Shown: one piece after another, positions 6,774-14,652 of the stretch
Numbering within the stretch: the first letter of the stretch is position 1
Layout: each line of letters begins with the position of its first letter
NCBI RefSeq assembly: GCF_900110835.1
Contig: NZ_FOJG01000002.1
Coordinates: 3,240,698-3,304,697 of the forward strand
Source of the DNA: Chitinophaga arvensicola
GTDB taxonomy: Bacteria; Bacteroidota; Bacteroidia; Chitinophagales; Chitinophagaceae
Reading direction: 5' to 3'
DNA length: 64,000 nt
Made by a program: the position numbers and the translations under genes
The notes under the pieces: generated by a model
The model's input: the letters and a program-made list of their open reading frames with translations, nothing else
What the model was told of the DNA's origin: nothing
Databases searched by the model: none

Positions 6774-9113
6774 TTATTCAGCGTCAAAGGTTGGCTCCTG
6801 AGGTTTATCAGGACCGGCGTTGTAATTTCCGCCACCACGGTTACCGTCGCGGTTGAAATCACGTCTGTCGCCACCACCACGTCTGTCATCGCCGCCACGT
6901 CTGTCGTCACGGGGACCACGTCTGTCGCCACGATCTCCGCGATCACGGAAGTCGCCACGGTCACCACGCTCTTCGCGCTCTGGTCTTTCCACATAACCTT
7001 CCGGTTTAGGCATGAGCACTTTGCGGCTCAGCTTAAACTTACCGGTTTTAGGATCGGTACCAGTGAGTTTTACTTTTACTTTTTCGCCTTCTGTCAGCAC
7101 ACCTTCCATTGTTTCCAGGCGTTTCCAGGAAACTTCGGAGATGTGGAGCAAACCTTGTTTACCAGGCATGAACTCAACAAAAGCACCATAAGGCATGATG
7201 GATTTTACTACAGATTCATATACTTCTCCTACTTCAGGAATAGCAATGATGCCTTTTACCCATGCAACGGCCTTATCCAGGCTTTCTTTCTGGGCAGAGA
7301 AGATGCTCACTTCACCGGTTTCACCAACTTCTTCGATGTTGATGGTAGTACCGGTTTCGCGTTGGATCTCCTGTATAATTTTACCACCGGGTCCGATCAC
7401 AGCGCCGATAAATTCGCGGTCGATGATGATTTTCTCCATGCGTGGTGCATGTGGTTTTGGTTCAGGACGTGCAGCAGGGAATGCTTCGTACATGGCTTCC
7501 ACGATGTGCAGGCGGCCTTTCTTGGCCTGAGCCAGTGCAGAGCGCATTACATCCATGCTTAAACCATCTACTTTGATATCCATCTGGATACCCACAATAC
7601 CATCGCGGGTACCGGTTACTTTGAAGTCCATATCACCCAGGTGATCTTCATCACCGAGGATGTCGGTTAATACCGCCCATTTACCATCGGAAGCGCGGGA
7701 GATCAGACCCATTGCCACACCGGAAACGTGTTTAGGCAAAGGTACACCTGCGTCCATCAGTGCCAGTGAACCGGCACATACGGTAGCCATGGAGGAAGAA
7801 CCATTTGATTCGAGGATATCGGAAACCACCCTTACAGTGTAAGCGTAGTCGCTGCCTGGCATCATCTGCTTCAGGGAGCGCATCGCGAGGTTACCGTGTC
7901 CAACTTCACGACGGCCGGGACCGCGCATCATTTTCACTTCACCTGTAGAGAAGGGAGGGAAATTATAATGCAGGATGAATTTGGAGTAGTTGGATACTGC
8001 AGCGCTCTCGATCAGCAGTTCATCTTCCGGAGTACCGAGGGTAACAGTAGTCAGGGACTGTGTTTCACCACGGGTAAACAGGGCAGAACCGTGAGGGGAA
8101 GGCAGGATATCTGTTTCCATGGCCAGGGGACGAACCTGATCCAGTGCACGGCCATCCAGACGAACGGATTCATCCAGGATCATGTTACGGATCACTTCTT
8201 TTTCCAGGTCATGCAGGTATTCTTTTACCAGTGGCTGGTCTTCTTCCGGTAATTCGCCCAGGTGTTCTTTCAGTTCCACGCCGATAGCTGCAAACGCATC
8301 GCTGCGATCGTGCTTGGCAGAAGCTGACTTAGCTACCTGGTAAATTTTATCTTTTGCAAAAGTTTCAATTTTTGCTTTCAGTTCTTCGTTCTGGTGAGGT
8401 TGAGCATACTCACGTTTTCCTTTCACACCTTTCAGATCACGCAGCTCTTCCTGTGCTTTTACCTGCACCTTGATCGCAGCGTGTGCTGCTTCAATAGCGA
8501 GGATCAGGTCTTCTTCCTGGCACTCTTTACTTTCACCTTCCACCATCATGATGTTCTTATCGGTAGCACCGATGATGAAGTCCATGTCAGCTTTAGCCAG
8601 TTCAGTGCGGTTAGGGTTGATCACCAGTTTGCCATCAATGCGGGCTACACGACACTCAGAAATGATTTCCTGGATGGGAACGTCAGAAACAGCCAGCGCA
8701 GCAGATGCAGCCAGACAGGCCAGTGCATCAGGCATTACTTCGGGATCAGATGAAATCAGGGATACTAATACCTGAACTTCACATAAGTAGTTATCGGGGA
8801 ACAGGGGACGCAGAGCGCGGTCAATCAGACGGGAAATAAGTACCTCGGAATCAGACAACCGGCCTTCACGTTTGAAAAAGGAACCTGGGATACGGCCTGC
8901 AGATGCAAACTTTTCCTGGTAATCAACTGTAAGGGGGAAGAAAGACTGGCCTGGTTTGGGTTCTTTGTTTGCTACCACAGTGGCCAGCAAAATAGAGTTC
9001 CCTAAACGCACCGTAACGGCACCGTCAGCCTGACGGGCCAACTTGCCGGTTTCGATGGTCACCATACGACCGTCTCCTATATCGAATTTCACTGAAATAG
9101 GTGTCAGATTCAT
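6774..9113 (-). CDS. pnp: Polynucleotide phosphorylase
   Basis: A 779-residue 3'-to-5' exoribonuclease that degrades RNA with phosphate. Domain order is normal: RNase PH core 1 (about 1-150), an all-helical linker, RNase PH core 2 (about 310-550), a KH domain with GPGGK loop (about 565-620) and an S1 domain (about 630-700). It is longer than the usual 700-710 residues because of an added tail of about 75 residues made almost only of Arg, Gly and Asp, with repeated RGD/RGG-like steps, which probably binds RNA or forms contacts with a degradosome partner. It lies directly downstream of rpsO, as in many bacteria, with a terminator between the two genes. Confidence 0.97.
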   Translation of the reverse strand: MNLTPISVKFDIGDGRMVTIETGKLARQADGAVTVRLGNSILLATVVANKEPKPGQSFFPLTVDYQEKFASAGRIPGSFFKREGRLSDSEVLISRLIDRALRPLFPDNYLCEVQVLVSLISSDPEVMPDALACLAASAALAVSDVPIQEIISECRVARIDGKLVINPNRTELAKADMDFIIGATDKNIMMVEGESKECQEEDLILAIEAAHAAIKVQVKAQEELRDLKGVKGKREYAQPHQNEELKAKIETFAKDKIYQVAKSASAKHDRSDAFAAIGVELKEHLGELPEEDQPLVKEYLHDLEKEVIRNMILDESVRLDGRALDQVRPLAMETDILPSPHGSALFTRGETQSLTTVTLGTPEDELLIESAAVSNYSKFILHYNFPPFSTGEVKMMRGPGRREVGHGNLAMRSLKQMMPGSDYAYTVRVVSDILESNGSSSMATVCAGSLALMDAGVPLPKHVSGVAMGLISRASDGKWAVLTDILGDEDHLGDMDFKVTGTRDGIVGIQMDIKVDGLSMDVMRSALAQAKKGRLHIVEAMYEAFPAARPEPKPHAPRMEKIIIDREFIGAVIGPGGKIIQEIQRETGTTINIEEVGETGEVSIFSAQKESLDKAVAWVKGIIAIPEVGEVYESVVKSIMPYGAFVEFMPGKQGLLHISEVSWKRLETMEGVLTEGEKVKVKLTGTDPKTGKFKLSRKVLMPKPEGYVERPEREERGDRGDFRDRGDRGDRRGPRDDRRGGDDRRGGGDRRDFNRDGNRGGGNYNAGPDKPQEPTFDAE

Positions 9114-9133
9114 AATAAAGTGAGGATTAATTA

Positions 9134-9166
9134 GATAACGTTATCCATTTCAAATCATCCGGATAA
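9134..9166 (-). promoter_or_regulatory. Palindromic leader region of pnp
   Basis: Two overlapping structures precede pnp: the perfect 12-base palindrome GATAACGTTATC (9134-9145) and a stem GTTATCC (9140-9146) with GGATAAC (9160-9166), loop 13 bases. In E. coli the pnp leader hairpin mediates autoregulation by RNase III and PNPase; the same role here is only suggested by position. Confidence 0.4.
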
Positions 9167-9189
9167 CAAAACGTATACATACAAAAAAA

Positions 9190-9218
9190 CTATTCCCAAC
9201 CATATAAGTTGGGAATAG
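9190..9218 (-). terminator. rpsO terminator
   Basis: CTATTCCCAAC (9190-9200) pairs with GTTGGGAATAG (9208-9218), an 11-bp stem with a 7-base loop. On the minus strand seven T residues follow. It lies between rpsO and pnp and probably allows partial read-through. Confidence 0.88.
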
Positions 9219-9237
9219 CGCTATAATTAAGTCATGG

Positions 9238-9510
9238 TTATTTCCTGATACCTAACTTCTCGATGAGGGCACGGTAGCCTGTGAGGTTGGTTTTAGATAA
9301 ATAGGAAAGCAAACGCTTTCTCTGGCCAACCATCTTCATCAAACCACGGTGGGTAGAAAAATCTTTTTTGTTTTGTTTCAGGTGACCGGAAATGCTGTTG
9401 ATACGCTCAGTCAGCAGTGCGATTTGTGCTTCCACAGAGCCTGTATTTTTTTCGCTTCCACCAAATTCCTTAAAAATATTGGCTTTCTTTTCAACAGTTA
9501 AGTAAGACAT
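9238..9510 (-). CDS. rpsO: 30S ribosomal protein S15
   Basis: A 90-residue protein that binds the central domain of 16S rRNA early in small-subunit assembly. The conserved S15 core is clear: GSVEAQIALLTERINSISGHL and HRGLMKMVGQRKRLLSYL. The start is the ATG at 9510, giving the family's usual length; an upstream in-frame ATG lies inside or before the promoter at 9562-9592 and is excluded. The gene sits ahead of pnp, the classical rpsO-pnp order. Confidence 0.98.
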   Translation of the reverse strand: MSYLTVEKKANIFKEFGGSEKNTGSVEAQIALLTERINSISGHLKQNKKDFSTHRGLMKMVGQRKRLLSYLSKTNLTGYRALIEKLGIRK

Positions 9511-9561
9511 CTTTAAAAATAATAAGTAATAATAATGTTTTTTGTCGCTATTTTTCCGGTG

Positions 9562-9592
9562 CAAAGGTAGTCTAAAAAATAGGAAATACCAA
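9562..9592 (-). promoter_or_regulatory. rpsO promoter
   Basis: Minus strand: TTG (9592-9590), 20 bases, TACCTTTG (9569-9562). This is a full match to the Bacteroidota consensus and leaves a leader of about 45-50 bases before the rpsO ATG. Confidence 0.75.
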
Positions 9593-9658
9593 TTAACCGG
9601 AAATTAATAATAAATGAGGGATAATGTGCATCCGTAACCTTTTCTCTCTCAACAACTC

Positions 9659-10354
9659 CTAGGAAGAGAAATTCACAGCTGCATTATCCGTTACATGCCC
9701 GTTTTCGGTACGGAGTACTCTCGACGGGAATTTCTGTAATACAATATAATCATGTGTGGCCATCACAATGGCAGTTCCTTCCCGGCAGATACGGAATAAC
9801 AACTGCATAATACCATCAGAGGTTTCCGGATCCAGGTTACCGGTAGGCTCATCCGCCAGGATCAGTTTCGGTGAATTCAGCATAGCCCGTGCAATATCCA
9901 CACGCTGCTGCTCTCCTCCCGATAACTCATATGGCATCTTAAAACCTTTGGTACCCAATCCCACCTTTTCCAGTACATCACTGATCTTGTTCTCCATTTC
10001 CTTTGGATCCTGCCATCCGGTTGCCCGGAGTGCAAACTTCAGATTATCATGCACGTTGCGGTCGGTTAATAACTGAAAATCCTGGAACACCACACCCAGA
10101 TTCCGGCGAAGATACGGCACTTTTTTCCAATCCATCTTCTTCAGGTCAAATCCAACTACCTGACCCGTCCCATCATTTAAAGGTAAATCCCCATACAGGG
10201 TCTTCAACAAACTGGATTTCCCCGTACCGGTTTTACCAATGAGATACACAAATTCACCCTTGTTCACCGTGATATTCACATCAGCTAATATCAATGAGTG
10301 CCCCTGGTATATACTGGCGTTTGTTAATTGTATGATAGGTTGTTCAGGCGTCAT
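9659..10354 (-). CDS. ftsE: FtsE-type ABC transporter ATP-binding protein
   Basis: A 231-residue ATPase of the FtsE/LolD group. FtsE works with the membrane protein FtsX at the division site to activate cell-wall hydrolases. Walker A is GKTGTGKSS (40-48), the signature LSGGEQQR and Walker B LILADEPTGNLD are complete, and a switch histidine follows in MATHDY. The start chosen is the ATG at 10354; an upstream TTG at 10387 overlaps a candidate -7 element (TATTTTTG, 10392-10385). FtsX is not adjacent, as is usual in Bacteroidota, so assignment to FtsE rather than another lipoprotein- or macrolide-type ATPase rests on sequence resemblance. Confidence 0.85.
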   Translation of the reverse strand: MTPEQPIIQLTNASIYQGHSLILADVNITVNKGEFVYLIGKTGTGKSSLLKTLYGDLPLNDGTGQVVGFDLKKMDWKKVPYLRRNLGVVFQDFQLLTDRNVHDNLKFALRATGWQDPKEMENKISDVLEKVGLGTKGFKMPYELSGGEQQRVDIARAMLNSPKLILADEPTGNLDPETSDGIMQLLFRICREGTAIVMATHDYIVLQKFPSRVLRTENGHVTDNAAVNFSS

Positions 10355-10416
10355 GTCCTTTCTGTTTTTTACGGTGTGTGCGGACAAAAATAACTAATTA
10401 AAAAATAACTCGTTGT

Positions 10417-10437
10417 GATAATATGTCAAATATTATC
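10417..10437. promoter_or_regulatory. Inverted repeat in ftsE/blaI divergent region
   Basis: GATAATAT (10417-10424) and ATATTATC (10430-10437) form a perfect 8-bp inverted repeat around GTCAA. It differs in sequence from the AACTA/TAGTT pair nearby and could be a second regulator's site or chance in AT-rich DNA. Confidence 0.35.
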
Positions 10438-10443
10438 TTCATA

Positions 10444-10479
10444 AACTAAAAAAATAGTTATCAAACTAAGAAACTAGTT
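10444..10479. promoter_or_regulatory. Paired operator for the BlaI-type repressor
   Basis: Two copies of AACTA-N6-TAGTT lie at 10444-10459 and 10464-10479, their starts exactly 20 bases apart, about two helical turns. Each is a perfect dyad with a different spacer (AAAAAA, AGAAAC), so the arms and not the spacer are conserved. They end 29 bases ahead of the repressor gene. BlaI/MecI dimers bind short palindromes in this position; binding here is inferred. Confidence 0.65.
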
Positions 10480-10508
10480 ATAACTTCCGTTTACAAACAG
10501 ACCAGAAA

Positions 10509-10874
10509 ATGAAACAACTCACCAAAGCGGAAGAACAAATCATGCAGGCCCTGTGGGAAACAGGTCCCGCCTTTGTTAAAGATATCATTGAAGTAATGCC
10601 GGAGCCCAAACCCCATTACAACACCGTATCAACCCTCGTAAAAATACTCATCGAAAAAGGCTTCGTCGATTTTAAAGCCTACGGCAAATCACACCAGTAC
10701 TTTGCCCTCGTTACCAAAGACGCCTATAGCCATAAAACGGTAAACAATATTGTAAAAGGCTATTTCGACGGTTCCTTCAGTAATATGGTATCGTTCTTTG
10801 TAAAAGAAAAAGAACTGAGTATCTCCGATCTCGAAAAACTGGTACAGAAAATCAAAGCATCACAAAAACCATAA
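10509..10874 (+). CDS. BlaI/MecI-type winged-helix repressor
   Basis: A 121-residue repressor of the BlaI/MecI/CopY family. The N-terminal 75 residues form the winged helix (start MKQLTKAEEQIMQALWE, recognition helix near HYNTVSTLVKILIEKGF); the C-terminal helices dimerise (VKEKELSISDLEKLVQKIKA). In the classical system the partner M56 metallopeptidase senses a signal and inactivates the repressor by proteolysis. That partner follows after 3 bases. Two AACTA-N6-TAGTT palindromes lie just upstream, consistent with autorepression. No beta-lactamase gene is nearby, so the controlled response is probably not classical beta-lactam resistance; the target genes are unknown. Confidence 0.92.
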   Translation: MKQLTKAEEQIMQALWETGPAFVKDIIEVMPEPKPHYNTVSTLVKILIEKGFVDFKAYGKSHQYFALVTKDAYSHKTVNNIVKGYFDGSFSNMVSFFVKEKELSISDLEKLVQKIKASQKP

Positions 10875-10877
10875 CCC

Positions 10878-12530
10878 ATGACAGTACTGCTCACCTATCT
10901 CTGTAAAGTGATCCTCTGTTCTGCGGTGCTGTATAGTTATTATTACATCGCCCTGCGCAACAACCGCTTTCATCAGTGGAACCGTTACTACCTGCTGCTG
11001 ATTACGATGGTATCGTTGCTTACGCCCCTGCTGCATATACCGCTGCCTGGCCAGGACCATGAATCCTCCCGCGTACTTTCCTACACCGCCCGCATGATCA
11101 ATATCCGGGAAACCGTGATCACAGCTAATCCGGGCCTTAGTTCCGGCGTCATCCTGAATGCGCTGTACATCTCCATCATCGGGTTGTTTATCACCCGGAT
11201 CGGTATCAGCCTGTTTAAAATCCGGCAGCTGATCCGCCGCAGCCAGGTGCAGGAAATTCCACCTTACCGGTTTGTGAAAAATGAAGCTATCAAAGCCCCT
11301 TTCTCCTTCTTCCGCTACATTTTCTGGGACCATCATACCTCCCTGAATAGCCCCGAAGGACAACAGATCTTCAAACACGAACTGGTACATCTCCAGGAAA
11401 AACACAGTGCCGATAAGCTGTTCATGGAGCTGGTAACGGCCTGCTGCTGGATCAACCCCTTCTTTCATCTTATCAAAAGAGAACTGGCACTGGTACATGA
11501 ATTCATGGCCGATAAAAAAGCCGCCGGAGAAGAAATAGCGGGCTACGCCCAGACGATCCTTCAGATGGCCTTTCAAAGCAAACAATTCAGCATTACCAAT
11601 GATTTTTTTCATCCGCCTATAAAAAGAAGAATCCTTATGCTCACACAATTCCATACCCCCAGGTTCAGTTACCTGCGACGCATACTGGTGCTGCCGCTGG
11701 CCGCATTCATTTTTTGCTCCCTTGCTTTTGTGGCAGATAAGCGCCCATCCGCCATGCGGGCGCTTACCGCCATAGCTCCGTCCTCCATTGAATCGGCCAC
11801 CACTGCTGTAATGGACACTACTCCTGTAAAGAATAAAGCAAAAGGGGAAGTCTTCACCTTTGTTGACCAGCCCCCTCAGTTCCAGGGAGGCGAAGAAGCC
11901 CTGATGAAATACCTGAGCAAAAGTATCCGCTATCCCAAAGCTGCGGTAGAGAAAAACATCACCGGCACCGTATACGTACAGTTTATCGTAGACCAGGACG
12001 GGGATGTTCAGGATGTGCACACCGTCGGAAAAAATCTCGGCTTCGGTTTGAATGAAGAAGCAGTGCGCGTTGTAAAAGCAATGCCGCAATGGGTGCCCGG
12101 CATGCAGAATAAACGCAAAGTATCCGTACAGTTCAACCTTCCCATCCGCTTCGAGCTTGATGGTAAGCCAGCCGCCGGCAAAACGGTAACCTTTGCCGCT
12201 CCGGACAACAATGAAATATTCACCTTCGTAGAACAGCCGCCGAAATTCCCCGGCGGAGAAGAAGCGCTGATGAAGTACCTGTCACGCAACATACATTACC
12301 CGGAAGCCGCGCAAAAAGCAAAAACCGATGGCACCGTATTCGTACAATTTGTAGTAAAATCAGATGGCTCCATTACGGATGCCAAAACGGTAGGACCTAA
12401 GAAAGGCAACGGACTGGAAGAAGAAGCCATCCAGGTAATCAAAAAAATGCCCAAATGGCAACCTGGTGTGCAGAATAACCGGCCGGTAAGTGTGCAGTTT
12501 AACATGCCGATCAAATTTGCCTTGAATTAA
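10878..12530 (+). CDS. M56 (BlaR1-type) membrane protease with two TonB C-terminal domains
   Basis: A 550-residue membrane protein. The N-terminal half holds four hydrophobic segments (about 5-25, 37-55, 91-112, 266-286) and the cytosolic zinc protease with HELVH (167-171) and a downstream Glu in HEFMADKKA (207-215). The periplasmic part carries two consecutive TonB C-terminal-like domains (about 327-426 and 448-550), each opening with FVxQPPxFxGGEEALMKYL. BlaR1-type proteins cleave the partner repressor on receiving a signal; TonB C-terminal domains normally touch outer-membrane receptors, suggesting that the sensor reads an outer-membrane or periplasmic state. It is translated right behind the repressor gene and ends at a strong terminator. 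Confidence 0.93.
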   Translation: MTVLLTYLCKVILCSAVLYSYYYIALRNNRFHQWNRYYLLLITMVSLLTPLLHIPLPGQDHESSRVLSYTARMINIRETVITANPGLSSGVILNALYISIIGLFITRIGISLFKIRQLIRRSQVQEIPPYRFVKNEAIKAPFSFFRYIFWDHHTSLNSPEGQQIFKHELVHLQEKHSADKLFMELVTACCWINPFFHLIKRELALVHEFMADKKAAGEEIAGYAQTILQMAFQSKQFSITNDFFHPPIKRRILMLTQFHTPRFSYLRRILVLPLAAFIFCSLAFVADKRPSAMRALTAIAPSSIESATTAVMDTTPVKNKAKGEVFTFVDQPPQFQGGEEALMKYLSKSIRYPKAAVEKNITGTVYVQFIVDQDGDVQDVHTVGKNLGFGLNEEAVRVVKAMPQWVPGMQNKRKVSVQFNLPIRFELDGKPAAGKTVTFAAPDNNEIFTFVEQPPKFPGGEEALMKYLSRNIHYPEAAQKAKTDGTVFVQFVVKSDGSITDAKTVGPKKGNGLEEEAIQVIKKMPKWQPGVQNNRPVSVQFNMPIKFALN

Positions 12531-12557
12531 CACAACGATATACCATCAATCACCACA

Positions 12558-12580
12558 GGGTTCCGGTAAAACCGGAACCC
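12558..12580 (+). terminator. Terminator of the repressor-sensor operon
   Basis: GGGTTCCGGT (12558-12567) pairs with ACCGGAACCC (12571-12580) around AAA, followed by six T residues. Confidence 0.93.
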
Positions 12581-12630
12581 TTTTTTATGGATTTTTCGGA
12601 GCGGGGCATCTGAATAAGAAATGCTGCTTT

Positions 12631-13068
12631 ATGTTTTATTTTTTGCTTCTTGCACTTGGTATCCCATTGTCAGATACGGCGGTAAAGCCAGTAACAGCGA
12701 TAACTCCGGAGGAACTGATTGTTTGTCCTGTTGAAGAGATGCCTACCTTTCCCGGAGGCGAAACAGCACTTAAAACATACCTCGAAAAAAATATCGTCTA
12801 TCCTGCTGCTGCGTTAAAAGCAAAGGTGAGCGGTACTGTCTTTATACAATTCATTGTAGACAAAACAGGATTAATCGGAGAAGCGCATCCTGTTGGCAGT
12901 TTCAAAGGCTATGGCATGGAGGCAGAGGCGTTACGGGTAATATGTATGATGCCAAAGTGGAAACCGGGGAAGCAGGGAGGTATGGTGGTGAGTACGTTTT
13001 TAAACTTACCCATCCGTTTTACCATACCTCCACCGGAGAAACAGCCAATAAAAAAGCGATCCCTGTAA
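12631..13068 (+). CDS. Stand-alone TonB C-terminal domain protein
   Basis: A 145-residue protein with a short hydrophobic start (MFYFLLLALGIPL) and one TonB C-terminal-like domain (about 33-130) beginning EEMPTFPGGETALKTYL. It closely resembles the two domains of the preceding M56 protein and most likely arose by duplication. The hydrophobic start is short for a signal anchor and ends without a clear cleavage motif, so export is likely but not certain. The C-terminus is basic (PPPEKQPIKKRSL). It follows the operon terminator after 50 bases and may be expressed separately or by read-through. It could act as a decoy or extra periplasmic partner of the M56 sensor. Confidence 0.85.
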   Translation: MFYFLLLALGIPLSDTAVKPVTAITPEELIVCPVEEMPTFPGGETALKTYLEKNIVYPAAALKAKVSGTVFIQFIVDKTGLIGEAHPVGSFKGYGMEAEALRVICMMPKWKPGKQGGMVVSTFLNLPIRFTIPPPEKQPIKKRSL

Positions 13069-13127
13069 ACAGATACAGACCTATTTTCAGACACGGGAGT
13101 AACCCCATATCATTTTTATTGCCATCG

Positions 13128-13284
13128 CCAGGTAGCGCTTAGCCCCAGTTAAGCCCTATCTAAAATATAGTTCAGCGCCAGGTAACCCATAACTATAAAA
13201 TAGCTGTTATCTATAGGTTGCGACCAGTTAACCTGGGTGATATAGTGCAAGTAATGATTACCCTGCCCTACACAGGATTACCCT
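13128..13284 (+). repeat. Scattered degenerate CCAGNTAACCC repeats
   Basis: Noncoding DNA between the TonB-domain gene and purM holds six related, same-orientation motifs: CCAGGTAGC (13128), CCAGTTAAGCCC (13145), CCAGGTAACCC (13178), CCAGTTAACCT (13224), GATTACCCTG (13256), CAGGATTACCC (13273). Offsets are 17, 33, 46, 32 and 17 bases. They do not form a long stem. Function unknown. Confidence 0.4.
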
Positions 13285-13292
13285 AAATAAAA

Positions 13293-13319
13293 AAGCAGCC
13301 CCGTAAAACGAGACTGCTT
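13293..13319 (-). terminator. purM terminator
   Basis: AAGCAG (13293-13298) pairs with CTGCTT (13314-13319), extended inside by imperfect pairing ending in CGT/ACG. On the minus strand a run of six T residues follows. Confidence 0.65.
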
Positions 13320-13339
13320 CCCTTTCAATATTATTATGA

Positions 13340-14515
13340 TTAATACACAAAAGTACCTGCCGGCGCTATCACCGTCACTTTCTTCTCTTCTGCTGCTTCT
13401 ACGCGGCCAATAATCTGTGCATCGATATTAAAGCTCTTTGAAATACTGATGATATCAGCTGCTATGGCTTCCGGAACATACAGTTCCATTCTGTGCCCCA
13501 TATTGAATACCTGGTACATTTCTTTCCAGGGAGTGCCAGACTGCTCCTGGATAAGGCTGAACAGCGGTGGCACCGGGAACAGGTTGTCTTTGATCACATG
13601 CAGCTTCTCAATAAAATGCAGCACCTTGGTTTGCGCACCGCCGCTGCAATGCACCATACCATGGATCTGCGGACGGAACTGCTCCAGCACTTTTTTGATC
13701 ACCGGGGCATAGGTACGGGTGGGAGATAACACCAGTTTACCTGCATCTACCGCACCAAAGCCAGGAATATCTATTTTATCTGTCAGCGATTTTTTACCGC
13801 TGAATACGAGTTCGCAAGGAATGTTGGGGTCAAAGCTCTCAGGGAATTTCTCTGCAATGTCTTTGCTGAATACATCGTGACGCGCGCTGGTAAGGCCATT
13901 GCTGCCCATACCGCCATTGTACTCAGATTCGTAGGTGGCCTGTCCGTAAGAAGCCAGTCCTACCACCACATCGCCTGCCTGGATGCGATCATTGGAGATC
14001 ACATCTTCCTTTTTCATACGGCAGGTAACGGTAGAATCCACGATGATGGTGCGAACCAGGTCGCCCACATCCGCTGTTTCACCACCGGTAGAATAGATGC
14101 TGATACCGTGACTGCGCAGTTCTGCGAGAATTTCTTCTGTACCGTTAATGATGGCTGCAATCACTTCCCCGGGCAATAATTGTTTATTACGGCCAATGGT
14201 GGAAGAAAGCAAAATATTATCTGTAGCGCCTACACAAAGCAGGTCGTCCATGTTCATGATGATGGCATCCTGGGCAATGCCTCTCCAAACGCCCAGATCG
14301 CCGGTTTCTTTCCAGTAAATGTAAGCCAGGGAAGATTTGGTACCGGCACCATCTGCGTGCATGATATTGCAATAAGCGTCATCTCCGCCTAAGATATCGG
14401 GTACAATTTTGCAGAATGCTTTCGGGAAAAGCCCCTTGTCAATATTCTTAATGGCATTATGCACATCTTCCTTGCCTGCTGAAACACCACGTTTGGCGTA
14501 AATATTATTATCCAC
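13340..14515 (-). CDS. purM: Phosphoribosylformylglycinamidine cyclo-ligase (AIR synthase)
   Basis: A 391-residue purine enzyme that closes the imidazole ring of FGAM with ATP to form AIR. The PurM fold is recognisable from the N-terminal glycine-rich motif (HADGAGTKSSLAY), the metal/ATP helix GVWRGIAQDAIIMNMDDLLCVGA, STGGETADVGDLVR, and the C-terminal MVHCSGGAQTKVLHF and FNMGHRMELYVP. It is longer than the 340-350 residues common in Proteobacteria, as is usual in Bacteroidota. The gene is monocistronic on the minus strand, with a -7-like TACTTTTG at 14582-14575 about 60 bases ahead of the ATG. Confidence 0.94.
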   Translation of the reverse strand: MDNNIYAKRGVSAGKEDVHNAIKNIDKGLFPKAFCKIVPDILGGDDAYCNIMHADGAGTKSSLAYIYWKETGDLGVWRGIAQDAIIMNMDDLLCVGATDNILLSSTIGRNKQLLPGEVIAAIINGTEEILAELRSHGISIYSTGGETADVGDLVRTIIVDSTVTCRMKKEDVISNDRIQAGDVVVGLASYGQATYESEYNGGMGSNGLTSARHDVFSKDIAEKFPESFDPNIPCELVFSGKKSLTDKIDIPGFGAVDAGKLVLSPTRTYAPVIKKVLEQFRPQIHGMVHCSGGAQTKVLHFIEKLHVIKDNLFPVPPLFSLIQEQSGTPWKEMYQVFNMGHRMELYVPEAIAADIISISKSFNIDAQIIGRVEAAEEKKVTVIAPAGTFVY

Positions 14516-14615
14516 CGGGAAATAAATAAATATGTAAATAAAAAATAAACTGAATAAAGATGTTCTCCAGGCTGCAAAAGTAACAGATTCCGTGCAGAAT
14601 GCCCGCCGAATGTGT

Positions 14616-14623
14616 TAGATTTG
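14616..14623 (+). promoter_or_regulatory. ribF -7 promoter element
   Basis: TAGATTTG matches TAnnTTTG, 29 bases before the ribF ATG at 14653. No convincing -33 element. Confidence 0.45.
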
Positions 14624-14652
14624 CACGGCGATTTTGATAGTTATTGATTTAT

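Noticed and set aside
10860..12089. A 409-codon open frame on the minus strand opposite the M56 gene.
   Set aside because: Antisense shadow of an obvious BlaR1-type gene; composition rich in His, Gln and Arg and without any recognisable motif.
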